Below, one piece after another: positions 43,702-51,285 of a DNA stretch of 64,000 nt. A program made the position numbers and the translations under genes. The notes beneath the pieces are model-generated. The model had not been told where the DNA came from, searched no databases, and saw nothing but the letters and a program-made list of their open reading frames with translations. This DNA is from Pseudonocardia benzenivorans CB1190 (GTDB lineage: Bacteria > Actinomycetota > Actinomycetes > Mycobacteriales > Pseudonocardiaceae), in NCBI RefSeq assembly GCF_000196675.2, contig NC_015312.1:4340001-4404000 (forward strand), in the 5' to 3' direction. Numbering within the stretch: the first letter of the stretch is position 1; each line of letters opens with the position of its first letter.

Positions 43702-44547
43702 GTGTCCCGCGACCTGCAGTGGGCCGTCCACGTGACCCCGGGGCGGCCGTACGTGACGTCCGACCTGCCGCCGGACCTGACCGAACGCGAGTGGTCGCCG
43801 ATCTCCTCGACGTTGCTCCACGGCGAGCGCGAGGCGCTGCTGGTCGACGTCCCACTGACGGCCGCCCAGGCGACCGCCCTCGCCGACTGGGTCGAGACGT
43901 TCGACCGCACGCTCACGACGGTCTACGTCACGCACGCGCACGGCGACCACTGGTTCGGCCTGTCGACGCTGCTCGGACGCTTCCCGGGGGCCCGCGCCGT
44001 CGCCACCCCGACCGTCGTGGCGGCGATCGGACGGCAGCACACCCCGGACTTCGTCGAGAGCTTCTGGGAGGCGCGCTTCCCGGGCGCGATCCCCGACACC
44101 CTCGTCGTGCCCGAGGCCCTCCCGGCGCCGGAACTCGCCCTCGAGGGACACGAGATCCGCATCGTCGACCTCGGCCACACCGACACCGACGACACGACGG
44201 CGCTGCACGTGCCCGCGCTCGACCTCGTCGTCGCGGGCGACGCCGCCTACAACGACGTGCACCTCTACCTCGCCGAGTCGCCCGCCCCGCAACGCGCGCA
44301 ATGGCGTGCGGCACTGGAGAAGATCGCCGCACTCGACCCGAGGACGGTCGTCGCGGGCCACAAGCGGCCGACGCGCGACGACCCGGCGTCGATCGTCGCC
44401 GAGACGGTGCAGTACCTCGAGGACTTCGAGGAGGCGCTGCAGCGGGCGGACTCGGCGGAGCGGCTCTACCGGCTGATGCTCGACGCACACGGTGGCCGGG
44501 TGAACCGCGGCGCGCTGTGGGGCTCGGCCCGCGCGGCCCTCGGCTGA
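43702..44547 (+). CDS. Metallo-beta-lactamase-fold hydrolase 1
   Basis: 281 residues from GTG 43702 (GAAGGAG seven bases upstream). Metal site complete: H-x-H-x-D-H as THAHGDHWFG near residue 75-81, a later LGHTDTDDTTAL histidine, AGDAAYND aspartate and AGHKRP histidine. A binuclear zinc hydrolase; lactonase, thioesterase or glyoxalase II-like chemistry are all possible. Paired with a close paralogue 65 bases downstream. The C-terminal helices (ETVQYLEDFEEALQRADSAERLYRLML) are shared. Confidence 0.82.
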   Translation: MSRDLQWAVHVTPGRPYVTSDLPPDLTEREWSPISSTLLHGEREALLVDVPLTAAQATALADWVETFDRTLTTVYVTHAHGDHWFGLSTLLGRFPGARAVATPTVVAAIGRQHTPDFVESFWEARFPGAIPDTLVVPEALPAPELALEGHEIRIVDLGHTDTDDTTALHVPALDLVVAGDAAYNDVHLYLAESPAPQRAQWRAALEKIAALDPRTVVAGHKRPTRDDPASIVAETVQYLEDFEEALQRADSAERLYRLMLDAHGGRVNRGALWGSARAALG

Positions 44548-44612
44548 GCACCCGGACCCGTCCGCGGCGACCCGATCCCGCAGACACATCCCCGACACCG
44601 TAAGGACCACCG

Positions 44613-45461
44613 ATGCGTTCAGGTCTCACATGGGACGTGCTGGTCACGACGCGCGAGTCCCTGACGCGCGACGCGCCGTTCCTCCCCGAGGGCCTCGGCT
44701 GGGTGACCAACACCTCGACGTTGATCAGCGGCGAGCGCGACGCGGTGCTCGTCGACACGTTCGTCACCCGGGAGCAGAACGCCGAGCTGGTCGAGTGGGT
44801 CAAGAGCAAGAACGTCAACCTGACGACCATCTACGTCACGCACGGCCACGGCGACCACTTCTTCGGGGTCACGGACCTGCTCGACGCGTTCCCCGGGGCC
44901 CGTGCCGTCGCGACGCCCGGGTCGGTCGAGAAGGCGCGCGAGCACGCGTCGCGCCCGGTGCTCGAGAGCTTCTGGAACGTGCGCTTCCCCGGCGCGATCC
45001 GCCAGGACCAGGTCGTGCCCGAGGCGCTCGACGGCGACACTATCGACCTGGAGGGCCACGCCCTGCAGATCCTCGACGCCGGTTTCACCGACACCGCCGC
45101 CACGACCGCGCTGTGGGTGCCCGACGCGGCGCTGCTCGTCGCCGGTGACGTCGTCTACAACGACACACACATCTTCCTGGCCGAGACCGACGCCGGGACC
45201 CGCGCGTCGTGGCGTGCCACCCTGGGCAGGCTTGCCGAGCTGGGGGCCGTCACGGCCGTGGCCGGGCACAAGCACCTCGACTCCGCCGACGACGCGAGCC
45301 ACATCCGGGCGACGCTGACCTACCTGGAGGACTTCGAGGCGCTCGCCGCCGAGGCCGCGGACGCGGAGGGCCTGTACCGCGCGATCGTCGAGCGCAACCC
45401 GCACCGGGCCAACCCCGGGTCGGCGTGGGCGGCCTCGAAGCGGGTGTTCGGGCTCGACTGA
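44613..45461 (+). CDS. Metallo-beta-lactamase-fold hydrolase 2, missing one metal ligand
   Basis: 282 residues from ATG 44613. Parallels the preceding protein over its whole length: THGHGDHFFG motif, AGDVVYND and AGHKHLD, but the middle ligand motif reads DAGFTDTAATTAL, with Phe in place of the histidine present in the paralogue (GH to GF). It probably binds one metal tightly or has changed function. Tandem duplication is the simplest origin; the two sequences are clearly diverged, so the duplication is not recent. Confidence 0.82.
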   Translation: MRSGLTWDVLVTTRESLTRDAPFLPEGLGWVTNTSTLISGERDAVLVDTFVTREQNAELVEWVKSKNVNLTTIYVTHGHGDHFFGVTDLLDAFPGARAVATPGSVEKAREHASRPVLESFWNVRFPGAIRQDQVVPEALDGDTIDLEGHALQILDAGFTDTAATTALWVPDAALLVAGDVVYNDTHIFLAETDAGTRASWRATLGRLAELGAVTAVAGHKHLDSADDASHIRATLTYLEDFEALAAEAADAEGLYRAIVERNPHRANPGSAWAASKRVFGLD

Positions 45462-45522
45462 GTGCTTTCACGACCGAGCGCTGTCACGACCGGGCGCTGT
45501 CACGACCGAGCGCCGTCACAGG
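45462..45522. repeat. 16-base tandem repeat in convergent intergenic gap
   Basis: GTGCTTTCACGACCGA, GCGCTGTCACGACCGG, GCGCTGTCACGACCGA and a partial fourth copy run from immediately after one stop codon into the last codons of the opposite-strand gene. Each copy carries the core TCACGACC. Confidence 0.8.
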
Positions 45523-46328
45523 TGTGCCCCCGCCGCCCAGAGGTCGAGGACGCGGGGGTCGCCGCGCACGTCGAGCCCGGTGTAGGGACGCCGGTTCCAC
45601 AGCAACAGCAGGAGCGCACCGGGGTGCCCGGTGACCTCGACGTCGACTCCGGCCGGGGCGGTGCCGCGGCCGAACGTGAGCTCGTCGGGGCCGATCCGGG
45701 CCCACCAGCGCAGCCCGGTCGCGGCACACGTCACGCCGAGACCGACCGGGTCCGGGGACCGCAGCGTCCGCCCGTAGCGGCGGGCGAACCCGCAGACGAT
45801 CTCGTCGATCCCGTCGACGGCGACGGCGCGGTCGATCTCCTCGCCGCCCGCCGGCGTGCTCCGGCCCGCGTTCGCCACGTCGACGCCGTGGACCAGCGTC
45901 TCGTGCAGCATGCGCCGCGCCCAGAACTCCCGCGCCGGCGCCGCGACCTCCCACGTCGTCCAGCAGTCGAGGTCGGCGGGCGCGGCCCGCAGGACCGCCA
46001 GCAGCCCATCGCGCGCCGCGCGCAGCCGCCGCGCGAGGTCGGGGGTGTCGGCCGGGTCGAGCATCGCGGCGAACTCGGCGGCGGGCGGACGCTGCGCCCT
46101 GGCCTCGCTCACGATCACCGCGACCCACCGGTAGACCTGCGCCAGGTGGGCCGCGAGGTCGCGCAGCAGCCAGCCCTCGCAGAACGGGACCGGGTCGTCC
46201 GGGTCGCGCTCCGCGAGCACGTCGAGCAGGGCCGCACCGGCGGCGTCGAACCGCTCGAGGTACTCGTCCGCGCCGGGCGCGGCCGCGTAGACGTCGTCCG
46301 CAGGGCCGGTGGTCGCGGGTCGGTTCAT
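45516..46328 (-). CDS. Mycothiol-dependent maleylpyruvate isomerase-family protein
   Basis: 270 residues from ATG 46328. The N-terminal DinB-like four-helix domain starts VPFCEGWLLRDLAAHLAQVYRWV, where the AAHL histidine is a metal ligand, and the LHETLVHGVDVANA block adds another HxxxH-type site; the C-terminal part is the SCP2-like maleylpyruvate isomerase C domain (RPYTGLDVRGDP near the end). The family (TIGR03083-like) includes thiol S-transferases using mycothiol. Metal site appears intact. Its 3' end runs into a 16-base tandem repeat. Confidence 0.78.
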   Translation of the reverse strand: MNRPATTGPADDVYAAAPGADEYLERFDAAGAALLDVLAERDPDDPVPFCEGWLLRDLAAHLAQVYRWVAVIVSEARAQRPPAAEFAAMLDPADTPDLARRLRAARDGLLAVLRAAPADLDCWTTWEVAAPAREFWARRMLHETLVHGVDVANAGRSTPAGGEEIDRAVAVDGIDEIVCGFARRYGRTLRSPDPVGLGVTCAATGLRWWARIGPDELTFGRGTAPAGVDVEVTGHPGALLLLLWNRRPYTGLDVRGDPRVLDLWAAGAHL

Positions 46329-46516
46329 CGCGTCGGGTTCCTCGCTCGGACTCGGGTGCCGGGGCGCCGGCCGGCCGCGGCCGCAGGGCGGACCGGTCGG
46401 TCGGTCCGAGCATCGCACGGTGGTCGGGCCCGCACAGTGCCCGCCGTGCACCGTCGTCGGCCCGCCGGGGTGCGGGACGGCTACGGTCGTGCCACCCGAA
46501 CCCTGACGGAGCCCTG

Positions 46517-46876
46517 ATGACCGCATCGAACGGCCCGGCGTCGAACGGCCCGGTCTACGCCCTCAACCTCTTCGACGTCGCCGACCGCGACGAGTACCTC
46601 GCCTACTCGCGACGGTCCGCGCAGGAGGTCCGGGCGCACGGCGGCAGGGTCGTCGCGCTCGGCCGGTTCCGCCGCGCGGTGACCGGTGACGTCACCCCGC
46701 GCACCGCCATGATCGTCGTCGAGTGGGAGTCCGAGGCGGCGTTCGACGGCTACCGCGACGACCCGGCACTCGCCGACCTGCATCCCCACCGCGAGAACGG
46801 GGCGTCGGCCTACGTGTGGCACCTGTTCGACCGGCTCGACGACCTGCGTCCGCTGCTGCGCGGCGAGGACGGCTGA
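46517..46876 (+). CDS. DUF1330-like dimeric alpha/beta-barrel protein
   Basis: 119 residues from ATG 46517. The pattern VYALNLFDVADRDEYLAYSRRSAQEVRAHGGRVVALGRF, then RTAMIVVEWESEAAFDGYRDDPALADLHPHRENG, is the ferredoxin-like barrel of DUF1330/EthD-type proteins. Function unknown; the fold often handles small reactive aromatics. A TACGGT box around 46480 may serve as promoter. Divergent from the maleylpyruvate isomerase-family gene. Confidence 0.7.
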   Translation: MTASNGPASNGPVYALNLFDVADRDEYLAYSRRSAQEVRAHGGRVVALGRFRRAVTGDVTPRTAMIVVEWESEAAFDGYRDDPALADLHPHRENGASAYVWHLFDRLDDLRPLLRGEDG

Positions 46877-47652
46877 CCGACCCGGCCCTCGCAGGCAGCC
46901 ACCCGCCGGCGCGGACCAGCCGCGGGAGGCCGCGGCGCACGGCCTGATCGTCGGGGCGGCCGCCATGCTGCTCGGTGCGGTGCGGTGGTGAACTCGTGCA
47001 CCGCCGCCATGGCCGGCTCGACAACCGGCTTCGGCGCGAGTACTGCCCGCACTGTGCCTACCGGCCCGCGACCGGGCCGACGACCGGCGCGTTCCCGGCC
47101 CGGCGGCTGGGTTGCGCTCGACGAGTTCGTCCCCGACGCCCCGGCGATGACGGGCGCTGACATGTCGAGCGGGCCCGGGTCGGCTCCCGGTGGCGCGACA
47201 CCGGCGGCGTCGCCTTCGACGTCGCGTTCCCGCCGACCAGCCCGCAGCAAGCCGTTCGTCGAGGACGACGTTGCGGCGGAGAGGACCGCCCGGTCGACAG
47301 CTGAGCGCTTCGACCCCGCTACGAAGTGGCTCTATATGCGAACCAGATAGTCCAGTTGAGCTGACTAGCCATCTGTCGGTCACGCGGCGGCCGCGATCAC
47401 TTGAGTGAGGGCTCCGACCCAACCTGGACGAGTAGCCGGCCTGGCCGAACGTAGAGGTAGCGGCCCTGTGGTGCCACACGGTACGCACGAGGAAGCGGCG
47501 GGGCGTCGGCATCGACGACGGCGTGACGTGGTGGACCGCCGACCGGCGGACACGGCAACCCCGGTAGGTGCACGCACGGCACAGCAACGGACCGCTAGTA
47601 TTTTTAGGTCTTACTAGTCCAGTCACGTTCGATGATCGACCAAGGAGTTGGA
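46877..47652. other. Gene-poor, lower-GC stretch before cupin gene
   Basis: 776 bases with no convincing gene. The first part can be read as a short hydrophobic tail (HGLIVGAAAMLLGAVRW, ending at the TGA 46987-46989) that could be a remnant of a membrane protein. From about 47320 GC drops noticeably and stop codons appear in all frames; two inverted repeats are found, TAGTC-N10-GACTA (47348-47367) and CTAGTA-N11-TACTAG (47595-47617). This looks like degenerated or recently acquired DNA. Confidence 0.5.
47595..47617 (+). promoter_or_regulatory. Inverted repeat overlapping -10 region of cupin gene
   Basis: CTAGTA-N11-TACTAG with a TAGTAT -10-like box at 47596-47601 in the left arm. The cupin ATG is at 47653 with AAGGAG at 47642-47647. 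An operator for a MarR- or HxlR-like repressor is plausible. Confidence 0.45.
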
Positions 47653-48084
47653 ATGAGCCTGAACGATGCTGTTCTTACTGGACCGCAGGGTGGGCGGACG
47701 GTCACGTCCGCCAACGGCTCGACGGCCGAGCTGAAGGTCGAGGGCGACCAGACCGGCGGGCAGTGGTCGGTGGTCGAGTGGAACGTGCGAGCGGGCGACG
47801 AAGGCCCGATCCACACCCACACGCGCGAGGACGAGACCGTCTACGTCCTCGAGGGTGCGATCACGGCGTTCGTCGGTGATCAGAAGATCGAGGTCGAAGC
47901 GGGTTCCTACGGGGCACTGCCGAAGGGCGTGCCGCACGGGGTCAAGGTGCGCGGTGAGTCGGCACGGCTCTTGCTGACGCTCGTTCCGGCCGGCGCCGAG
48001 TACTTCCTCGTCCCACGCGATGACAGCGACGGCGACCCTGCGAAGTTCGGGCTCCAGCTCGACTCGGACGCTCCGCGGAGCTAG
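47653..48084 (+). CDS. Small cupin protein
   Basis: 143 residues; AAGGAG lies six bases upstream of the ATG. Single cupin barrel: motif 1 GPIHTHTREDETVYVLEG (HxH, Glu and Gly in the expected spacing) and motif 2 YGALPKGVPHGVKV with the last metal histidine. Probably binds Fe, Mn or Zn. Similar small cupins act as dioxygenases, isomerases or ligand sensors; nothing here narrows it. A strong hairpin terminator follows. Confidence 0.85.
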   Translation: MSLNDAVLTGPQGGRTVTSANGSTAELKVEGDQTGGQWSVVEWNVRAGDEGPIHTHTREDETVYVLEGAITAFVGDQKIEVEAGSYGALPKGVPHGVKVRGESARLLLTLVPAGAEYFLVPRDDSDGDPAKFGLQLDSDAPRS

Positions 48085-48248
48085 TTCTCCGACGTGAGTG
48101 CCGGGGCCCGTGGCCTGCCGGCGGACCGGCCTCTCTCCGACGCCTGCGCTCGACGGTGTCGGGCCGGTACTCCTCGGGCTCGGCACGAGCTGCCGAGGTC
48201 GACCTCCGTCGTGCGACCGACCGGCGGTCGACCGGACGCGCAGTCCGG

Positions 48249-48278
48249 AAACGCCCCACCTCCCGGGGTGGGGCGTTT
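48249..48278 (+). terminator. Strong hairpin terminator
   Basis: A perfect 12-base stem AAACGCCCCACC (48249-48260) and GGTGGGGCGTTT (48267-48278) with a six-base loop. The stem ends in AAA/TTT, so it can act in both directions; it lies about 165 bases after the cupin stop. Confidence 0.75.
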
Positions 48279-48444
48279 GCGCCCTCCGCACCACCGAGCG
48301 TCCCGACCCTGCCGCCCGCGGCCGCAGCCGCTCGACGCCCCACGGAGACACCCCCGGCCGACGACGCCTACCGCGGCGACCGTCGGGTGGGCGAGACCGT
48401 CGCGCTCGCCCGACGCGGGCGGCGCCCCGGGCGTCGCCGGGGGC

Positions 48445-48450
48445 TACCGT
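48445..48450 (+). promoter_or_regulatory. Predicted -10 box (TACCGT) of leaderless hydrolase gene
   Basis: TACCGT, seven bases, GTG 48458. Defines the start used for the next gene. Confidence 0.5.
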
Positions 48451-48457
48451 CGTCGAC

Positions 48458-49225
48458 GTGCCGATCCTGGACGTCGACGGGCTGCCCACCTACTTCGAGA
48501 GCACGGGCGACGGTCCGGCACTGGTGCTGCTGCACGGAGGGATCGTCGCGTCGGACTCCTGGGGGCCGTGGCCGGAGCTGCTCGCGGCTGGCGGCTACAC
48601 GGTGCTCACGCCGGACCGGCGCGGCCACGGCGGCACCCCCGACGTCCCGGGACCGATCACCTACGGCGCGATGGCCGACGACACCATCGCGTTCCTGCGC
48701 GCGGCCGTGGGCGGGCCCGCGCACCTGGTCGGCTGGAGCGACGGCGCGGTCGTCGCGGCGCTGGTGTCGATGCGCGCCCCCGAGCTGGTGGCCCGGCAGG
48801 TGCTCATCGGGCAGTACTACTCCCCCGACGGCATCGCCCGCCCCGAGTTCCTCGCGACGCTCGAGGCCATGCGCGCGGACCCGCCGGACTTCCTGCGCAG
48901 CACCCATCCCTCGCCCGACGGGCCCGACCACTTCCCCGTCGTCGTCGGGAAGCTGCTCGACATGTTCGCCCGGGAACCGGACATCGACCTGCGGCGCTTC
49001 GCGGGCGTCACCGCGCCGACGCTGGTCCTCCAGGGCGACCGCGACGAGGTGACCGTCGCGCACGGGAAGGCCGTGGCCGACACGCTGCCCGCCGGGCGGT
49101 TCGCGATCCTGCCCGGCACCCACTCGCTCCCGCTCGAGGCACCCGAGCTCGTGGCGGCGCTCGTCCTGGGGTTCCTCGCGGGCACGCTCGACCACGGGCT
49201 GTGGGAGACCGGCCCCCAGGAATAG
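48458..49225 (+). CDS. Alpha/beta hydrolase
   Basis: 255 residues from GTG 48458, supported by the leaderless -10 box. HGG oxyanion motif (LVLLHGGIVAS), TPDRRGHGGTP, nucleophile elbow VGWSDGAVVA where the elbow is G-W-S-D-G with Ser near residue 89, and a late LQGDRDEVTVAHGK plus LPGTHSLPLEAPEL giving the acid and the His. Member of the haloperoxidase/epoxide hydrolase-like branch. The stop codon lies inside a 14-base tandem repeat. Confidence 0.82.
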   Translation: MPILDVDGLPTYFESTGDGPALVLLHGGIVASDSWGPWPELLAAGGYTVLTPDRRGHGGTPDVPGPITYGAMADDTIAFLRAAVGGPAHLVGWSDGAVVAALVSMRAPELVARQVLIGQYYSPDGIARPEFLATLEAMRADPPDFLRSTHPSPDGPDHFPVVVGKLLDMFAREPDIDLRRFAGVTAPTLVLQGDRDEVTVAHGKAVADTLPAGRFAILPGTHSLPLEAPELVAALVLGFLAGTLDHGLWETGPQE

Positions 49226-49252
49226 GCCCCCAGGAATAGGCCCCCAGGAATA
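49211..49252. repeat. 14-base tandem repeat spanning the hydrolase stop codon
   Basis: Three perfect head-to-tail copies of GGCCCCCAGGAATA (49211, 49225, 49239). The first supplies the last codons and TAG of the hydrolase. Since 14 is not a multiple of three, loss or gain of copies would not change the protein, because termination is in copy one. Confidence 0.9.
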
Positions 49253-49284
49253 TGCCCTGGCGTCGGCCCCGGCCGCAGGGGCAA

Positions 49285-49746
49285 TCAGCCGTGGCAGTTC
49301 CACCCCGCCTCGCAGCCCGCGACGAAGTGCGCGGCGATCGACGACCACGCTCCGCCGGTCCGCTCCCGCCGCGGCGCGCCCGCCGCCCCGAGCCGTTCCC
49401 ACCCGGTCTGCTCGATGTGCACCCTGGTCCGGCCGGCCGTGGCGACGAACCGGACGTCGACCTCGGTGGCCTCCTCGCGGTCGAAGAACAGGTGCCACAG
49501 CAGCCGCAGGTGCTCCGGCGGCTCCCACACCAGCACCTCGCCCCATGTGTGCTCGGTGCCGTCCGGGGCGGTCTCGACGACCCGCCCGCCCACGCGCGGC
49601 TCGACGGTGATCGACGCGGGGTCGCCGGAGATCGTGTGCGACGGCGGCCACCACGTCGCGATCCGGCTGGTCCACACCTCGAAGGCATGCGACGGCGGAG
49701 CCGCGACGTGGAACTCGACGACGAGCGGTTCGGAGGTGGTGGTCAC
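49285..49746 (-). CDS. SRPBCC (AHSA1-like) domain protein
   Basis: 153 residues from GTG 49746, overlapping the upstream short ORF by GTGA. Typical AHSA1 pattern: VVEFHVAAPPSHAFEVWTSRIATWWPPSHTIS, then GEVLVWEPPEHLRLLWHL and a final ERTGGAWSSIAAHFVAGCEAGW. A hydrophobic-ligand binding helix-grip fold of unknown ligand. In many actinobacteria this type of gene lies beside an ArsR regulator; none is intact here. Confidence 0.82.
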   Translation of the reverse strand: MTTTSEPLVVEFHVAAPPSHAFEVWTSRIATWWPPSHTISGDPASITVEPRVGGRVVETAPDGTEHTWGEVLVWEPPEHLRLLWHLFFDREEATEVDVRFVATAGRTRVHIEQTGWERLGAAGAPRRERTGGAWSSIAAHFVAGCEAGWNCHG

Positions 49747-49877
49747 GGCGCGTCCCTCCCGGTGTCGGGCTGGATGTTCTCGACGACCGGCCGGATCCGG
49801 TCGGCCGCGTGGCCCCACACCGTACGGAAGTTTCCGCGGATCGCGGCCACCTCGGCGGCGCGAATCCCGCTGGACAC
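49743..49877 (-). CDS. Short coupled ORF, 44 residues
   Basis: GTG 49877 to TGA 49743-49745, stop overlapping the SRPBCC start by four bases. The sequence (MSSGIRAAEVAAIRGNFRT... ending DTGRDAP) is not low-complexity and is unlike the spurious frames around it, but I do not recognise it. It may be a real small protein, or the surviving tail of a larger regulator gene; the same frame is open upstream to a TAG at about 49945 without a normal start. Confidence 0.35.
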   Translation of the reverse strand: MSSGIRAAEVAAIRGNFRTVWGHAADRIRPVVENIQPDTGRDAP

Positions 49878-50085
49878 GCCGTTCCGGGCACCGCGGAGCC
49901 GCGCCGCCCGGCGTGTCGGCGGCTGTTCACGATCCTGGGGCGTGCCCTACCCTTCGCTTCGGGATTCACCCCACAGGTGTAGGGACCTCTCGATCGCCTC
50001 CGCGGGCCCGCCCGCGCACGATCGTCACCAGGAGATCAGAACGGACGCCGGGCGGCCCGCGGCGTCGACGAGAGGACGAGCACGG

Positions 50086-51267
50086 ATGAACGCCACCCCC
50101 CACCCACCCCGAGCCGACGCGGCCGTCGGAGAGGCGAAGGCGATCATCGAGCTGTGCATCCAGGGGTCGGAGGCCAACGACCGCGACGACCTCATCCGCA
50201 AGCTCACGACCGCGCGCACGGCACTGTCCCGTCATCCCGGCCCCGCGACGGTCCGTGACGCCGCCGCCGAGTGCATCCGCGCGCTCGAGTCGCTCAAGAT
50301 CGACCTGCGCACCCGGCGCACCGAGCTGTCCGACCCCGGCCGCACCGCCCGGCTGCGCGCCGAGCTCGACCGCGCCCGCACCCACTTCGAGGACTTCCAG
50401 ACCCGCTCGCGCGAGTGGCCGCAGCTGCTCGGCGAGGGCTTCTCGGCGCTCAGCTCGGACGCGGAGTTCGCGCTGCGCACGCGTGCCCGCACCGTCATCG
50501 CCGAGGGCGAGGAGTCGATCGAGTCGAGCGACCCGAAGAAGACCTCGGAGACGTTCGACGGCTGGCTGCGCCACCGGCTCGCCGTCGAGGCCGACGACGT
50601 CTACTCGCTGCTCCTCGAGCGCAGCCGCAAGATCGCCGCCCAGCTGGGCGAGCAGCTCGGCGCTCCCGCGGAGCGCGTCGACTCGCTGCCGGTCACCCCT
50701 CCCGACCGCCTCGTGGGCGAGCTCAAGGCGCGGAAGTCCGAGAGCGGCGGCAACCCGCCCGCCCCCGCGCGGATGCTCGCGATCATGATGCCGACCTACG
50801 GCGGCGTCATGATGGCCATCGTCCTGTCCCGGTTCATCGGCCTCACCCTGCCGGGCTGGGTCATCGGCGTCTGCGCCGGCGTCGGCGCCGTCGCGCTCGG
50901 CGGCGCGGCCCTCTCCGGGGAGCGCAAGCGTCAGCTCGACCGCCGCCGCGGCGACGCGAAGTCGATGTTGCGCGGGATGATGGACGAGTACCAGATGGCG
51001 ATGAGCAAGCAGATCCGCGACGCCACCCGGCTCCTGCAGAGCGACCTCCGCCGCGCCGCGACGAACGCGGTGAACACGAGGGCCGCGGAGTTCACCGACC
51101 GGCTCGACGCCGCCCGCGAGGCCGCCGACACGGCACGGAACGCCTCGTCGGACCTCTCCGACATCTCCGACGACCTGGAGTCCGTGGCCGAGCTGCAGGC
51201 CAGGGCGCGACGGCTGCTCGACGGCCCGCCCGAGGGCCGGGAGCGGATCCTCAACGCCGTCTCCTGA
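50086..51267 (+). CDS. Membrane protein with dynamin-stalk-like helices, no GTPase domain
   Basis: 393 residues. Residues 10-215 are predicted mostly helical and heptad-like; two closely spaced transmembrane segments lie at about 228-290 (MLAIMMPTYGGVMMAIVLSR and a Gly/Ala-rich second helix), and residues 300-390 are again helical and charged. This helix-membrane-helix plan resembles the stalk and paddle of bacterial dynamin-like proteins (IniA/DynA type), yet no P-loop or other GTPase motif is present. A new or reduced membrane-remodelling protein is one reading; a generic coiled-coil membrane protein is another. It is monocistronic. Confidence 0.6.
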   Translation: MNATPHPPRADAAVGEAKAIIELCIQGSEANDRDDLIRKLTTARTALSRHPGPATVRDAAAECIRALESLKIDLRTRRTELSDPGRTARLRAELDRARTHFEDFQTRSREWPQLLGEGFSALSSDAEFALRTRARTVIAEGEESIESSDPKKTSETFDGWLRHRLAVEADDVYSLLLERSRKIAAQLGEQLGAPAERVDSLPVTPPDRLVGELKARKSESGGNPPAPARMLAIMMPTYGGVMMAIVLSRFIGLTLPGWVIGVCAGVGAVALGGAALSGERKRQLDRRRGDAKSMLRGMMDEYQMAMSKQIRDATRLLQSDLRRAATNAVNTRAAEFTDRLDAAREAADTARNASSDLSDISDDLESVAELQARARRLLDGPPEGRERILNAVS

Positions 51268-51285
51268 CGGCCGCCCGCGCCGGGC

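Larger units (their letters stand above)
48085..48457. other. Intergenic region after cupin gene
   Basis: 373 bases. Contains the terminator hairpin (48249-48278) and, at its right end, the leaderless promoter of the following hydrolase. The rest has no supportable gene on either strand. Confidence 0.55.

Noticed and set aside
46985..47350. 121-codon plus-strand frame in the gene-poor region
   Set aside because: Ser/Pro/Arg-rich, no ribosome site and no family pattern; it ends in the low-GC patch. Opposing frames over the same bases look no better.
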